A DNA stretch of 64,000 nt from Sarocladium kiliense (GCA_030734395.1 JAUZTG010000020.1:868001-932000), one strand, 5' to 3'. Positions 13,660-24,733 are shown, numbered from the stretch's first letter. A program made the numbers and translations. The notes: generated from the letters alone by a model not told the origin.

Positions 13660-13765
13660 ACTATCTTTGTCCCTATTCATGTGTCTATTCTTGTCCCTAT
13701 TCCTATCCCTATTCTTGTGTCTATCCTTCTCTATATCTTTGTATCGTTTCTTTTCGCTATTCATG
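13660..13765 (-). repeat. degenerate minisatellite, right arm
   Basis: Tandem units of about 12 nt reading CTATTCTTGTCC / CTATTCATGTGT on the + strand, that is GGACAAGAATAG on the − strand. It is the same core as the array 50 bp to its left but in opposite orientation, so the two could pair imperfectly. Confidence 0.75.
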
Positions 13766-14048
13766 TTTCTTTCTTTGCATGAATCCCTACGGCCTGCTCC
13801 CTGCTTCACCATGGCCAATCCTGCCTGGTGTACACTCGAAGTGGCACTGCGAACTGGGTGCTGGGAAAAGTGGGCCTCATGGTGCACTTTCCAGATGGAT
13901 GCTCCACACGTGAGGGTGCACGTGATTTTAACGCCCACACAATCCGAGCCCGAATTTTCGAAGCCCTCCACACTGCCCGCGAAATTCCTTTGGCTCACCT
14001 CAATCACCACATCGACCACCCGCCCGTTCTCGACAACAATCCGCCAAG

Positions 14049-14900
14049 ATGAGTACGTGATATCTATCACCCTGAATCCCAATCGAACGAATCGCGACGA
14101 ACGAATATTCTCCTTTCTCTCCGTCCAGCTTCACGACAACTTCACCCAGCGACAATCGAGGGCGAGGGTGCCACATGACAAGCTTATGCAGGCTCTTCTT
14201 TAGCTTTTCTGAATGAAGGACTCTCAGAGTACTTGATCGAAAGCTGAAAGCACCGCCCGGTGTCGTTGGAAGGGGAGAGAGGAGACTTTCGACGTTGGCG
14301 ACCGATCGCATCCGGGACAATCGACGATGATCTGATGGGCTGACCATGACTCTCTACGTGTAGCCAAGGGAACTTCCTCGTTCGGTAAAAGACACAACAA
14401 GACGCACACCCTGTGCCGTCGTTGCGGTCAGTAATCCCTCATCTCCAGATCTGCCAGGCGAGAATCGACCTCGAGAGCGTTGGAAACTGAACCGAATGGT
14501 TGTGCGAAACGACTTGCCTCGACGCACCACGAGGAGGATCTCGCCCAACGCTCCGAGGACCTATCAGGCACATCAACGGCTCAATGCTGACTTTACATCT
14601 TTCAGGTCGCCGCTCTCTTCACATCCAGAAGCACGAGTGCTCCTCTTGCGGCTACCCTTCCGCCAAGACCAGGAAGTGTACGTTCAACCCACCAACACCC
14701 TCACGACACGAAGTATCACAGCAATACTGACATCCATCTCAACAGACAACTGGGGCGAGAAGGCCAAGCGGAGAAAGACCGTCGGTACCGGCCGCATGCG
14801 CTACCTCAAGGACGTCTCCCGGCGATTCAAGAACGGTTTCCAGACCGGCCAGCCCAAGAGCACTCGCGGCGCTGAGGGCAAGGGCAAGGCCTCCGAGTAA
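14049..14900 (+). CDS. 60S ribosomal protein eL37
   Basis: Predicted 97-aa zinc-binding protein of the large ribosomal subunit. Four exons: 14049–14052, 14364–14426, 14606–14677 and 14746–14900. The first coding exon is only ATGA, followed by a 311-nt intron with donor GTACGT; joining it to CCAAGGGA gives the expected MTKGTSSFGKRHNKTHT start. The zinc finger is complete: LCRRCGRRSLHIQK then CSSCGYPSAKTRK, i.e. two CxxC pairs. The basic stretch NWGEKAKRRKTVGTGRMRYL is also diagnostic. Introns fall at glycine 23 (codon G|GT) and after KTRK (T|AC). The C-terminal tail (STRGAEGKGKASE) is longer than in yeast, as usual in filamentous fungi. Strong expression and conserved intron placement are expected for the family. 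Confidence 0.96.
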
Positions 14901-15358
14901 ACTGGGCAGATTTCAAAACGGGAAACACATTGGAACGCATGAGAACTTTTTCTAAAGACCAAAAAACCTTTTTGGAGTTCCGGGGATGGTAGTGGTTGTA
15001 CCTTAAAGCCTCTGGTGAATTGACGGAACCAAGAAATTTCGAACCATTACAAAGTTTTGCGCATCCCGACAAGACACCATGGACTGATGAGGCGGAAGGT
15101 GTGATGGCACGTTTTTGGCATCAGTGAAGCATGAGAGAGGGGTGAGATGAGGGATCATCATGGACCTTGAGAACTCCTTTCCCTTCTTCTTGGGGGGAAG
15201 GGAGGGTTGGAGAGGTCGGGCATGGGAATTACCGGTGTTTGGTTTTGCGCCTCCTCGTCTTTCACGAAATGAAGTAGGGAGGGCAAAAGGCTCTTGCAAA
15301 TGGCATTGATTCTACCATGACACCTGCGACCTGTTGTTTCCTTGGTCTTCGTGACGTA
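14901..15358. other. convergent intergenic region (eL37 / Elp6 3' ends)
   Basis: About 460 bp between two convergent genes, so it should hold both 3' UTRs. Nothing else recognised. Confidence 0.5.
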
Positions 15359-16341
15359 TCATGCGGTCCCTCTTTCGAATACTTTGACACCTCCATCTGC
15401 TCCAACCCAGTAGAGCATCTCCCTCTCTTCCCATGCGCTCCCATCCAGAGTGCCACCATCTTTCCTAGCCCACCTCACCACGCCGCTGACATCCCGAGCT
15501 ACACCTGTGTCCAACATCCTTAACCCCGCCCAGCCGTCTGCACCATGTGCTTGCCCGGCGAGCAAAGCCGCATGCTCTTTCTCCAATGTAGTTTGCTGAG
15601 TGTGAATAAGCGGATCATCCGCAGCCAGCGTCAATATCGTAGCATGTACGTTCTATACTTCCGGTCAGCAGGCCAAAGGTCGGACAAAGTAGAGGAGGCG
15701 GAAGGAGGGCATACCTCTCTCAGCTGTAGTATCAGGTTATGTACCGCTTGACTCCCAATGTCACCCCCCGACGCTGCAAGCAACACGTCCGGTTGATCCA
15801 GCACCAATACCTTCTTCTCAGTCTTCAGCTGCGCCAGCGCTGCCTCGACAACCGTTCTTACGCCCTGGATTCCTCCACTGCTCTTCAGCACATGCTGAGA
15901 TCCTTGCGTAGGAGCGCTCTCACTAGCGAAGAGCCCCGTCAACCCATCCACGAAGACAAACTTCCCAGACTTGCTCAGTCCGTCATGGTCGAGGCCCTAG
16001 TGCTTGTCAATGCACCACTCAGAAACTCCTTACCCAACAGCTCAAATAGAGTGGCAAGGCGCTCAGATAGAACGAGGACTCACAAGTTTCGAACTGCCTT
16101 CCCTCCAGAATGCTCCGTCTCTTAGAAAACCCACAAGCACAACGCCCACACTCTCCCCTTCACCGTCATCCAGCTGCTGCGATCCTCTCCCACCACCTGC
16201 GCCTTTCAGCAGGGCATACAGCCACCTGAATACCAGCCAGTTTGTACTTGCACCGAGAACACCTGTGAGAAGGAAGAGAGACGATGGTGGCGGGAAAGCG
16301 AGGTATGGCTCCAGGAGCGGGGGAATACGCGAGGTCGACAT
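15359..16341 (-). CDS. Elongator complex subunit Elp6
   Basis: Predicted 277-aa subunit of the Elp4–Elp5–Elp6 hexamer, which works with Elp1–3 to make the cm5 side chain on wobble uridine of tRNAs. Three exons on the minus strand: 16341–16084, 15996–15715 and 15652–15359, with introns of 87 and 62 nt; splicing is in phase throughout. The fold is RecA-like: an N-terminal SLFLLTGVLGASTNWLVFR strand–loop–helix replaces a true Walker A, as is normal for Elp6. Then come VGVVLVGFLRD, GLDHDGLSKSGKFVFVDGL across intron 1, KVLVLDQPDVLLAASG (Walker B-like), and VHATILTLAADDPLI followed by GVARDVSGVVR, the conserved C-terminal strand pair. Start chosen at MSTSRIPPLLEPYLAFP, which places the conserved block at the usual distance. 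Good family match. Confidence 0.9.
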
Positions 16342-16847
16342 GACGGTCTCCCTCCTCGAAGAGAAGAAGAGGGACAAAAGAGAACACTGCCTCGATGGTA
16401 TTGTTGCTTTTATCTAACCAGAATGAATTGTTGGCGGGCCCAAGTTATGTCCAAGTGAACCGAGTGGTGCTACTTCAGTCAAGATTTTATGTGATGTTGA
16501 TCGTAGATGGATGTGGGGCAAAAGTTTCGGGGCCAGAGGTCTGGAGCAATGAGAAGGACAGTAATACAGTACAACCGAGTAAGGGCCGCCTCCATGCGAG
16601 CACTACCTCTAACCCGAGTTTGTAGTATATGCATTGATTCTAGGTACCGATAGTGTAATGCGATTCTATGCAAAAACCATATGTAACGCCCATTGTCCCA
16701 AAAGAAAATACCACGTCCTCGGATGCGAAGGGTGATCCATCGACAACCGGACATCAAGGAAATTCGTGAGTATATCATGCAGAGTCATGCCAACCAGCAT
16801 TCGAGGAGCTCCCAGGCAATGCGAGCCATGCAAGAGGTTTGTACGGT
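16342..16847. other. intergenic region
   Basis: About 500 bp between the Elp6 start and the MFS gene stop. It should hold the Elp6 promoter and the MFS 3' UTR. No other signal recognised. Confidence 0.5.
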
Positions 16848-19473
16848 TTAGAACCTTTCCATGAGGTTCTGCCTGACAGTCCAGAGGCGCGCTTTCTTGC
16901 CGAAAATATACATTGGAATCGTCGTTAAGCAAAGAAGCAGCTGAATGATACCAATCCAGACAAACACCATCTTCGGGCCGTCATCCGCGAGCCAGTGAGT
17001 GACGAAAAGACTGAAAGCAAGTCCGTGGAAGATGTTCTTGGAGAAATTCAGGGTGACCAATGCCTCTCCGGCATATTGGCGATAGCTGTCGACGCAGAAT
17101 GTTATCGATGTCGTCGATCCCAAGGAACAACCGAAGGAGACAATGCCGAAGAAAATCGTGGGAACGATCCAATGATCACGTTCTTCAATTGACCAACCAA
17201 AGCCCATCAGACCAACAGTTGTAGAGACAGCAATGGGGATGACCATGGCCAAGCGGAACTCGGGTTCGTACAAGCCGCCATTGCGGCGGGACATCGCACG
17301 GACGATGATGTCGCTGACCTTTCCGGCTACACCAGTTCCGAGAATACCGCCAACAAAGGGTGAGACATAAACCAGGCCAGTCTGAAATGCTGTGAAATTG
17401 TATGTGTCTGGGTCACGGTACAAGATTGCCAGCATTTCAGAAATGACAATCAGCCAACCGATCGAGCAGGCATAGATCATCGAGGACCACAGTACAGCCG
17501 GGTAAGCGAAGAGGATAAAAGGGCGGACCATGACCTTCAACCACCTGTCGCTGTTGAGCCGACCGTAGAACGGTTTGAGCTGCTGGACGAAAGACCGAGG
17601 TGGCTGCTGCCGCAGATTATGTGTGTACGCCTTCACCTTGGGGGGTGCCCTAAGACGCGAGGCTGGGATGCCCTCATCACCGAGGTCGAAGCCGTTGGAG
17701 AAGTAGCCCACATTGCTGCTGCTGCCACTACGCGGGCTATTGGCATTGTAAGGGCTGTTGACGGCACGCATGTTAGGCGGGGCATTGTTGCTGTCGTGAG
17801 GACCTCCTGGTGTTGCAGGCATGCTGCCCCGTTCAGCAGCAGCTCCATCCTCAGGCTGACGACGGTCCGGGGATACTACTGTATCGACCGAGGACGCATG
17901 CGTTCCAGTCTGTTCGCGAGGGCCAAGAGGCTGAGCAAATGCTTGTTTCTCTAGGTCTTCAGCATTGGCAGAGGGGTGAAGGGCACCATGTCCACCTTGG
18001 GTTTGGCCTTGAGAGTGCCCCAGAGCCTGCTTTTCCAGATCAGCTGAGGTGGCATGTTGAGAGACCCCGGTATCCGTAACTGGATGTGAGTCATTAGTCC
18101 CAGGATCGTGGTTTTCATCGACACCGTCGCCATCGGCGGCAAATCCCACGTGTCGCCCTCCCTTGGTCGTGTGGGGTGACGCGGGAGACGCGTGGTCTTC
18201 CAGAATACCGGTAGCGTTGATCACTGATGGGGGCTTGGTAGTGATAGCGCCATGTCGAGAAGATAGTCGACGGAGAAAGCTGGGACGCTTGCTGTGCTTT
18301 TTGATTGGAGCTGGGGCACGATCCCAGAAGGTCTCTGGGACGAAGAAGAAAAGGAGAGCAGCGCCAAAACCGCCAACGATACCCACAATCCTATCCCAAC
18401 ATTAGCATGGAAGGGCATGCGTGACCTGGCAATATGCAGGAGTGAAATGGACTTACCAGAACGTCCAGCGCCATCCCAGGGATCCAATGACCGCGGCGCT
18501 CACAAGTGGAACTAAGTTCTTGCCGCCAAGCAACAGAAGAGTGTATATGCCAATGCGATATGCTCTTTCGTGAAGAAAGAAGATTTCTGCTATTGTCGCA
18601 GATGGCAGACATTCAATGGGACTAAGAGCCACACCCTGGAAGACGCGGGCAGCGATGAGTGAGCCGAAAGTAGCAGACCAACCAGCCCAAAGAGAGGTGA
18701 CGATGAAGAAGATAGCGCTTGCGAGGTATACTGGTCGTTTGCCAAAAAGGATGGCTGTTGGGGAGGCAATAACGGAGCCCAAGCCGAGACCTTATCTCTG
18801 TCAGCTTACTTCGAAACAGCGTACGGATGGCCACAACGCACCCATCATGTAAAGGCCGGTGGTCAAAGCCACAGTCTCTTTGTGGACACCGAACTCCTCA
18901 GCAACGTTTGTGAAGCCGGCCGCAATGATGGGAGTAACACCGCCACCAACCATGCAGTAGAAACCTAGACACAAGAGGGCCAGGTTCCTCCGCCAATGTG
19001 GCCAGTTGAGAGGATCATTGGCGGACTCCTCAGGCTGAGGATTGAGGATGATCGCGCCGTCTTTCGTCTTCTTCTGCTCCTCCAACTCTGGCTCCGGTTC
19101 CGGGACATGAGCCGGCTCAGGTCGTGCGAGATTCGGAGTGCTTACACCCTCAGGAAGTGGGTAGCCGATAGGAAGCGATGAGTGTGATGTTCGCGGTTGG
19201 TAGTCACGCATGCCGAGAGGCTCATTGCGATCAGCTAAGAGAATGACGGAACCTGCAGGGGAGGCGAATGATTAGTGACTGAACACGTTCGACAGACAAT
19301 GCAAGGGGAATTGGGGGCCCACCTGGAACCTCTATGGTTTTTGGGTCGTTCAGGATGCCCAGTGTCCATCTTGAGTGTGCAGCAGCGTCGCCGTCACGAG
19401 GGCCATTCCGTCTTAGGCCAAAGCGCCGTCGGAAAGACGACTTTTCATCAGTCGAACCTCCAGGAGAGGCCAT
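16848..19473 (-). CDS. MFS transporter (DHA1-type) with very long central loop
   Basis: Predicted 812-aa plasma-membrane major facilitator. Four exons: 19473–19323, 19252–18842, 18790–18457 and 18390–16848. The N-terminal cytosolic segment includes TLGILNDPKTIEVPGS VILLA, typical of the Hol1-like DHA1 subgroup of fungal drug/polyamine/cation transporters. Twelve membrane helices can be placed: six in exons 2–3, including NDPLNWPHWRRN before helix 1 and the SPTAILFGKRPVYL loop that corresponds to MFS motif A; six more in the second half of exon 4. Between them lies a hydrophilic loop of about 270 residues rich in Ser, Pro, His and Gly, starting after VPETFWDR and ending near RSFVQQLKPFYGRLNSDRWL. 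The family usually has a long loop here, but this one is on the large side. Substrate cannot be predicted. Confidence 0.9.
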
Positions 19474-20230
19474 AACGCGTCAGGCTGTGCAGACGCGATT
19501 GCCGAGGGACCTGTGCAGCGGGTTGGAGGAGGGGTTGCGTATGGTGAACAAAGCCGAAAGCCAAGATAAGAGTAGGTCGCAGAACCTGGCAGAATAGAAC
19601 AAAATCGGTCCAATAGGTCTAATCGGAGAGAGAAAAGGAGACCAGGCGGAAGAAACCAGCCTGTTCCCAAGGAAAAGAAGGGGAGAGACTGCTGCGCGTA
19701 AGGCCTTTAGGTCGAGGTCGATTGAGGATGATGGCGAAGCTCAGGACATGGCGGAGAAGAGGAAGAGAGACGTCGGATGTCGAGGAAAGGGAATAGATGT
19801 GTAGAAAAGAGGAGAAACAAAGTCTCCTCCTCCTCGAATGGTATTTAAAAAGGAGGAGGAGGCAGGAGTAGGTGGTGGTAGCAATAGCGGTGGTGGTGGT
19901 CAGGTCGAAGGAGGGTCTTGGGACACTTGGCTCCGCCTGAGGTGATGCAGGGTGATGCAATGACCCTAACCCTGGCAACCCTGGCTTTCCCCAATAACCT
20001 TAATTTCAGCCGGCAGAGGCAGGAGTAGGACCGAGTTAAGGGCCCAAGTCGCACCTTCCCCGAACGCTGCTGCCAAACACCCTCCAGCGCTCTTTCGTCC
20101 CACCTTGCCTGCTCCTTCCCTCCACTAACAACATTAGCTGTGCTCCCAGAAGTTACATATCTCAATTCCTTCAATCTCATCATCCTCGACGCAGCCCTCT
20201 CCGCTGCCTTTCTAGCACGTGAAAAGCACA
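19474..20230. other. divergent promoter region (MFS / thioredoxin-like)
   Basis: About 760 bp separating two divergently transcribed genes. It contains GGA/GGT-rich simple sequence and an inverted repeat of CTCCTCCTCCTC against AGGAGGAGGAGG around a TATTTAAA box-like sequence (19824–19862). The right part is CT-rich and fits the leader of the + strand gene. Confidence 0.6.
19824..19862. repeat. inverted repeat enclosing a TATA-like sequence
   Basis: Left arm CTCCTCCTCCTC (19824–19835) and right arm AGGAGGAGGAGG (19851–19862) are separated by 15 nt containing TATTTAAA. It lies about 350 bp upstream of each of the two divergent start codons. Confidence 0.6.
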
Positions 20231-20978
20231 ATGCACGGTCGCCGTCCACTCACGTCCCTTGTGACCAAGCTGCCACCTTGGCACCCCCAGAATCACGCGC
20301 CCCGCGCCGCCATACTACAACATCATCTCACCGCAACTCGGCAATCATACCCACGTCAGCAGGCAGCCCAGCCTCTCACAAGCCCAGCCTCCCGTCACCT
20401 GCGCTACATGTCTTCGAATGCCGCGTCTGCCGCCAGCAAGAACCACATCCACAATCCGTATGCAAATCTCCACTGCCGTGCCTGCTACATACCCGTTGAA
20501 ACGCTGCTAACATGGCCGATCTCTTGCTCTTATCAGGATCCGCAACACCGATGCCTTTCAGACAGCCCTTGCAATCTCCACCTCATCACGCCGCCCGCTC
20601 CTGACTTTATGGACTACATCTTACTGCCCAACATGCAAGACCGTGTCTCCTCTGATCCGCTCCCTCGTATCCTCGGGCGTCGGAGAGGCGGAGGGCGGCG
20701 TTTCCTTCGCCGAGGTCGAGTTCGACAGCCCGGATATCATGGGCGGACCCGAGTCTCTGCCGATGACCTACATGATCACCTCTGTGCCTACCCTTCTTAG
20801 CTTTGATGGAGGAGAGGCAATGACGCAGACAAAGGTTGTCGACGGGCGGAAGCTCGCCGACAGAAAGTTCATTGAGGAATGGATCCAGACAGAGGCACGG
20901 AGGAGGGGCGACAGAGGAGGCGGCGGCGGCGGCGGTGAGTCCATATTCGGGGGCCTCTTTGGAAGTTGGAAGTCATAA
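20231..20978 (+). CDS. thioredoxin-fold protein, probably mitochondrial
   Basis: Predicted 222-aa protein in two exons, 20231–20457 and 20537–20978 (79-nt intron, donor GTATGC, acceptor TATCAG, codon CC|G). After an N-terminus of about 70 residues rich in Arg, His, Ser and lacking acidic residues (a plausible mitochondrial presequence), the protein has a thioredoxin domain: LLTLWTTSYCPTCKTVSPLI carries a CPTC redox centre where thioredoxin has CGPC. Further on, VSFAEVEFDSPD and YMITSVPTLLSFDGG match the second strand and the cis-Pro loop (SVPT). It ends in a Gly-rich segment and ESIFGGLFGSWKS. The spacing of CxxC to cis-Pro is normal, so oxidoreductase or thioredoxin-like chaperone activity is likely. 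Start chosen at the first ATG; an in-frame ATG at MSSNAASAASK could be used instead. Confidence 0.8.
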
Positions 20979-21542
20979 TGCTTTCTCAGGACTGTAATCC
21001 ATGGCTCAGCGAGGAGATCATTTCCCGCTTCCAGCCTGAGTAGTCTAAGCCGGCCAGCTTAACCACCGACTTACGGTTGTTCACTCACGCACCTCGAGGA
21101 CGACAATCATCAGTATCCTTGACGTGTCGGCGAGGCTGGCACTGCCGCCTATTGCCAGGCTTCATACTCATCAGCGCCCTTGGATGGACACTGAAGAGAG
21201 TCACACGCTCGTGACAAGAGGCACAAACATAGCCGTCAGAGAACGGTCAGCAATTGATGCCATGTAAGATGTGCGATAAATGTACCAGCTTGTATTATAA
21301 ATACCCTAGCATAACTCGACGGCTAAGCGTGGCAGAGGCCAAACGCTCCATCAAGTCATCCAATGAAGTGGCAACGGCTTTGAATGCTTTGAATGTACAA
21401 ATATGTCACGGTGGCCTTCATGATATGACAAACCTCCCTCGCGCCTTCGACGAGAGTCCGAAACCACGGCTCTCCTTCCCCTGAATCAACCTCATGAAGT
21501 GGTATTCTATGCTGCACAAGCCGCCTCTCATGTCACGTAACC
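20979..21542. other. convergent intergenic region
   Basis: About 560 bp between the stop codons of the thioredoxin-like gene and pantothenate kinase. 3' UTRs expected; no gene recognised. Confidence 0.5.
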
Positions 21543-23162
21543 TTACGAACTCCCCTCTCCTTCTTGCCTCGCCCTGAACCCGACCCCCTCGGGCTCAATC
21601 ATCCCCTCTAGGCTCCCCCTCCTACCCCAGTTCACCGGCTGTCTCTTCAAGAACGCGCCGACCGCGCCCAAATAACCTTCATGCCTCAAGAAATACGCCT
21701 GCTTGGCTCCTTTACTCCAAAACTTGATGGCATAGCTAAGGGTGTTCATGGTCTGGCGGTGGCCGCGGATGAAAGAACCGCCAAAGTAGATATCGGATAC
21801 GTTGTGGATTTGGGATTGAAGGTAGGCGATTTGGCCGATGTTGTTGGAGATGGCGTAGAGGAGGGAGCGGGAGATGTCGGCACTGTTGAAGGCGGGCTCA
21901 GGGGTTGAATCGTGGGAGGATGGCGGAGGCTGAGAGGCTGTCGAGGTGGGTGGTGGTGGTTGTGTAGATGTTGATGGTGTTGCGTTTGTTGCTGTGATGT
22001 GACCGGCGTCTTTGTTACAGAGACCTCCTGTGTCTTCTGCAGCAGCTTCAGCTTCCCTCTTCATCCTGAAGACCTTGCCAAAGGAGCTCGCAATGGTCGT
22101 GCTCTTCAGCCCGATCTTGCCATAGTCGGTGCCATAGATATCTCCAACCAGCATGTCAACCTTGGTATTGTCTCCGCCGCCTGCTTGGTCAAGCATGTCG
22201 TCAAATGTTCGTGCGCCCGTCAGAAGTGATAGCAGGCCCCAGAGCGTGCCGCCTCCAAGAGATGTACCGCCGACGCGTTCGTATGAGTTTCGACCGCTGA
22301 CTTTGAGGATGGAAACGCCGGAGCCGATGTTGACGAGAAGGTAAGGGTAGATATCTTCTCGTGGTCCGACGAAGTGCATGGGATCTGTGTCGGAGTATGT
22401 GAAGACCTCACGTGGGATCTCGGTGATGAAGAAATCCAGCCCTTGAGACACCACAGTTAGCTAAAGGCACAAATTGCCAATTTGCCATAGTGAGCAGCTT
22501 ACCAATGATTAAACACTCCATTTCGTCCTCCCTCAGCACATCAACACCCAATGCATCGCGGATCATATCGTAGAACTTGTAAGCTCCGCCGCCTGTCGCC
22601 ATAACCCTCAGCTCACCCGGCTTCGAGCCATTGAGCGTCAGCTGCTTGTCGCGCAAATGGCGCATGAATTCGACACAATCGTGTATCCTGTCCGTTTCGA
22701 AGATCTGGAAGTTGAGTCGGCCGCCGTTTTCTATGGAGTGTGCTGCTTCTCGAGAGAAGTAGACGAGCTTGATAAGCGATCCTCCGATCTGCGAATTGAG
22801 TCAGTACGGCGTCCTCAACATTAGATGAAGGGCACGCTTACATCCACAGCTATGTGGCTGACAACAGCCGTGTGATTCGGCAATCGAATGTCGCTCGTCT
22901 CATGGTGGCTTGGGCTCACCCTGCCATTTTGACCCGGGCGCACAGCTGGTGTTGAGGTGTCCGGGTCGACGATGAATGCGCCCTTGACATTGATCCTGAC
23001 ACTTCCCGGACGAGTGATTGTGCTGTCGATCTCATCGGTCGAGGTCATTGTCCGGGGTCGCGTGCGAGGCACATCTTCGGCGACAGCACTGCTCGAGGGA
23101 CGCTGCTGGTGCTGGGAGGTCGGCCGGTCGGTGGTGACGGAGGAGTCGACGGCGGGGGCCAT
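21543..23162 (-). CDS. pantothenate kinase (eukaryotic type II)
   Basis: Predicted 501-aa cytosolic enzyme that phosphorylates pantothenate, the first and regulated step of coenzyme A synthesis. Exons: 23162–22842, 22788–22503 and 22441–21543; introns 53 and 61 nt, all in phase. Conserved blocks in order: DIGGSLIKLVYFS (phosphate 1 loop, across intron 1), ELRVMATGGGAYKF, DEMECLIIG then LDFFITEIPREVFTY across intron 2, YPYLLVNIGSGVSILKVSG (phosphate 2), the GGTSLGGGTLWGLLSLLTG substrate/CoA-binding block, and a C-terminal VSDIYFGGSFIRGH and GYLGAVGAFL adenosine-binding segment. The first ~105 residues are Ser/Thr/Pro-rich and unique to fungi. A Ser/Thr/Pro/Gln linker of about 50 residues (near 21,900–22,020) interrupts the C-terminal half. 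A TATA-like element TTATATAA lies about 60 nt upstream. Confidence 0.95.
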
Positions 23163-23217
23163 TTTGGAGGGCTACGGCTCACCCGGCCGGTCCGGCGCGG
23201 GTTACTCGTCGGAAAGG

Positions 23218-23226
23218 GATTATATA
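23218..23226 (-). promoter_or_regulatory. TATA-like element upstream of pantothenate kinase
   Basis: TTATATAA on the minus strand about 60 nt before the PanK ATG. The position is suitable for a fungal core promoter, but the call rests on the motif only. Confidence 0.35.
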
Positions 23227-23756
23227 AGTCGTGAAGGCGGTAGGCAGTCTGGAGATGAAAGATCCGGAGCAAGGGAAGTTGTATGGAGGAACTAAGCCGT
23301 GAGCGAGGTGAACCTAGCTGGACCTAGGTCAACCGTTTACGGTAGCCGAGGGAGCGATGCCCACCACCCCGCGAAAGGAGGGTTGTTGGGGCTTATCGAT
23401 ACCGGATGGACCCTTGCGCCCCTCGGCACCTTTTTTTCTTCGTTCTGTCTGGCGAGGTACGAAACACGAGCTTACGAGTACACTTCGGATGCGGAGGGTT
23501 TAATGCGGGAGGAAGTAGTAGCCGGAAGTGATTCGCAAGCGATGAGCAATGCTTGTGTATCAATTTGAGCGACCAGTACGAGCATAGGGTCAAAGACCGC
23601 GTCTTCTTTGCTAAGATGACGAAGGTACTCAGGCACGCGACACAGCTGATGATCAGTGAGGGCTGGAACCCGGCATCGGTCTTAACGATGCGCAGGGTTC
23701 AATTGATCTGATTGAGTACGCAGCCCACATGAATTAAAGTAACAAGTCGGGCAGTG

Positions 23757-23838
23757 GAGAATAGCATGTAAAATAGCATGCAAGATAGTATATAGAATAG
23801 TGTATAGAATAGTATGTAGAATAGTATATAGAATAGAT
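23757..23838 (+). repeat. minisatellite, ATAGAATAGTAT type
   Basis: About six units of 12–14 nt around TATAGAATAGTAT (variants GCAAGATAGTAT, GTAAAATAGCAT). It shares the RARATAG core with the other arrays of the window. Confidence 0.8.
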
Positions 23839-24571
23839 CAGAGTAGGGCAAGGCCAAAACTCAGTCGACGAAGGTGTGCGATTGATCCTTAACTGTGAAG
23901 GATGGTGATGAGGTCCGCGCACCTTTCCATCCCGGCCCAAACGCGATCGAGTACCTGTCAGCATTGCTTGGCATGCCAGATCAAGACGAGAAACATCTTG
24001 GAAAGGAGTGAAGGAATGGGCCAGCGCAAATCCGATCCTGGCGGATGCCTTCAGAAGATCCGCACTTTCAGCAATCACTGGCGACGACAAGCCTTTCAAA
24101 CCTGAATGGCCAGAGGGCGACCCGCGAGCAATGAAGAAGCAGAAGCCAGCAGCCAACCCTATCATAATCACGAAATCTAACTACATGGGTGGTATTGTTC
24201 CCCAAGAAATGCGGAACCAGACGAGGAAGGCAGGCGGGTCGACTGAGGGTTGTGGCACCGCTGCGAAAACTGAACGTGCAACAGAGGCATCAATGAAGAA
24301 GCCCGACTAACTGTCACGTGCAAGGGTGACTGTCATCACTGTTTCCCACCTGCCGTCAGCCTGAGGGGGACCATCACATCTGGTTTACTTGCTTTACATT
24401 TCGAACCCTGTGCAATTGATCTCTATTCTCTTTATTCGCTCCTTTGATCGTGACACGTAACAGTTGGGCCCGCCCTTCTCAGCCTGCCGGCTTAAGACCT
24501 GGGAGAGGGCGAACCTGATCTAATAGCAAAGCGCAAAGCTATTGCTCAGGGCAGGGGGCTGGGCAGATGGC

Positions 24572-24733
24572 AGTGAGTAAGATAGTGAGTAAGATAGTAA
24601 GTGAGATAGCCAGTAAGATAGCCAGCAAGATAGTCAGTAAGATAGTCAGTAAGATAGTCAGTAAGATAGTCAGTAAGATAGTCAGTAAGATAGCCAGTAA
24701 GATCATAAGTAAGATAGCTAATAGAATAGAGAA
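24572..24733 (+). repeat. minisatellite, AGTAAGATAGTC type
   Basis: About thirteen tandem 12-bp units of AGTAAGATAGTC, with variants GTGAGATAGCC and CCAGCAAGATAG, becoming degenerate at the right edge (CTAATAGAATAG). This is the most regular array of the window. Translated, it gives a (V/I/A)SKI repeat, which explains an apparently open reading frame that is not a gene. Confidence 0.9.

Larger units (their letters stand above)
13170..14048. other. intergenic region with two facing minisatellites
   Basis: About 0.9 kb between the OPT gene and eL37. The left 270 bp is AT-rich and fits a 3' UTR. The middle is occupied by two degenerate short-period arrays described separately. The right 250 bp is the presumed eL37 promoter and leader. 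Frames open through the arrays encode only low-complexity Leu/Phe/Ser sequence and are not called. Confidence 0.6.

Noticed and set aside
13667..14203. 178-codon open frame rich in Leu/Phe/Ser on the + strand
   Set aside because: Starts inside a CTATTCTTGTCC-type array and runs into eL37 intron 1; low complexity only.
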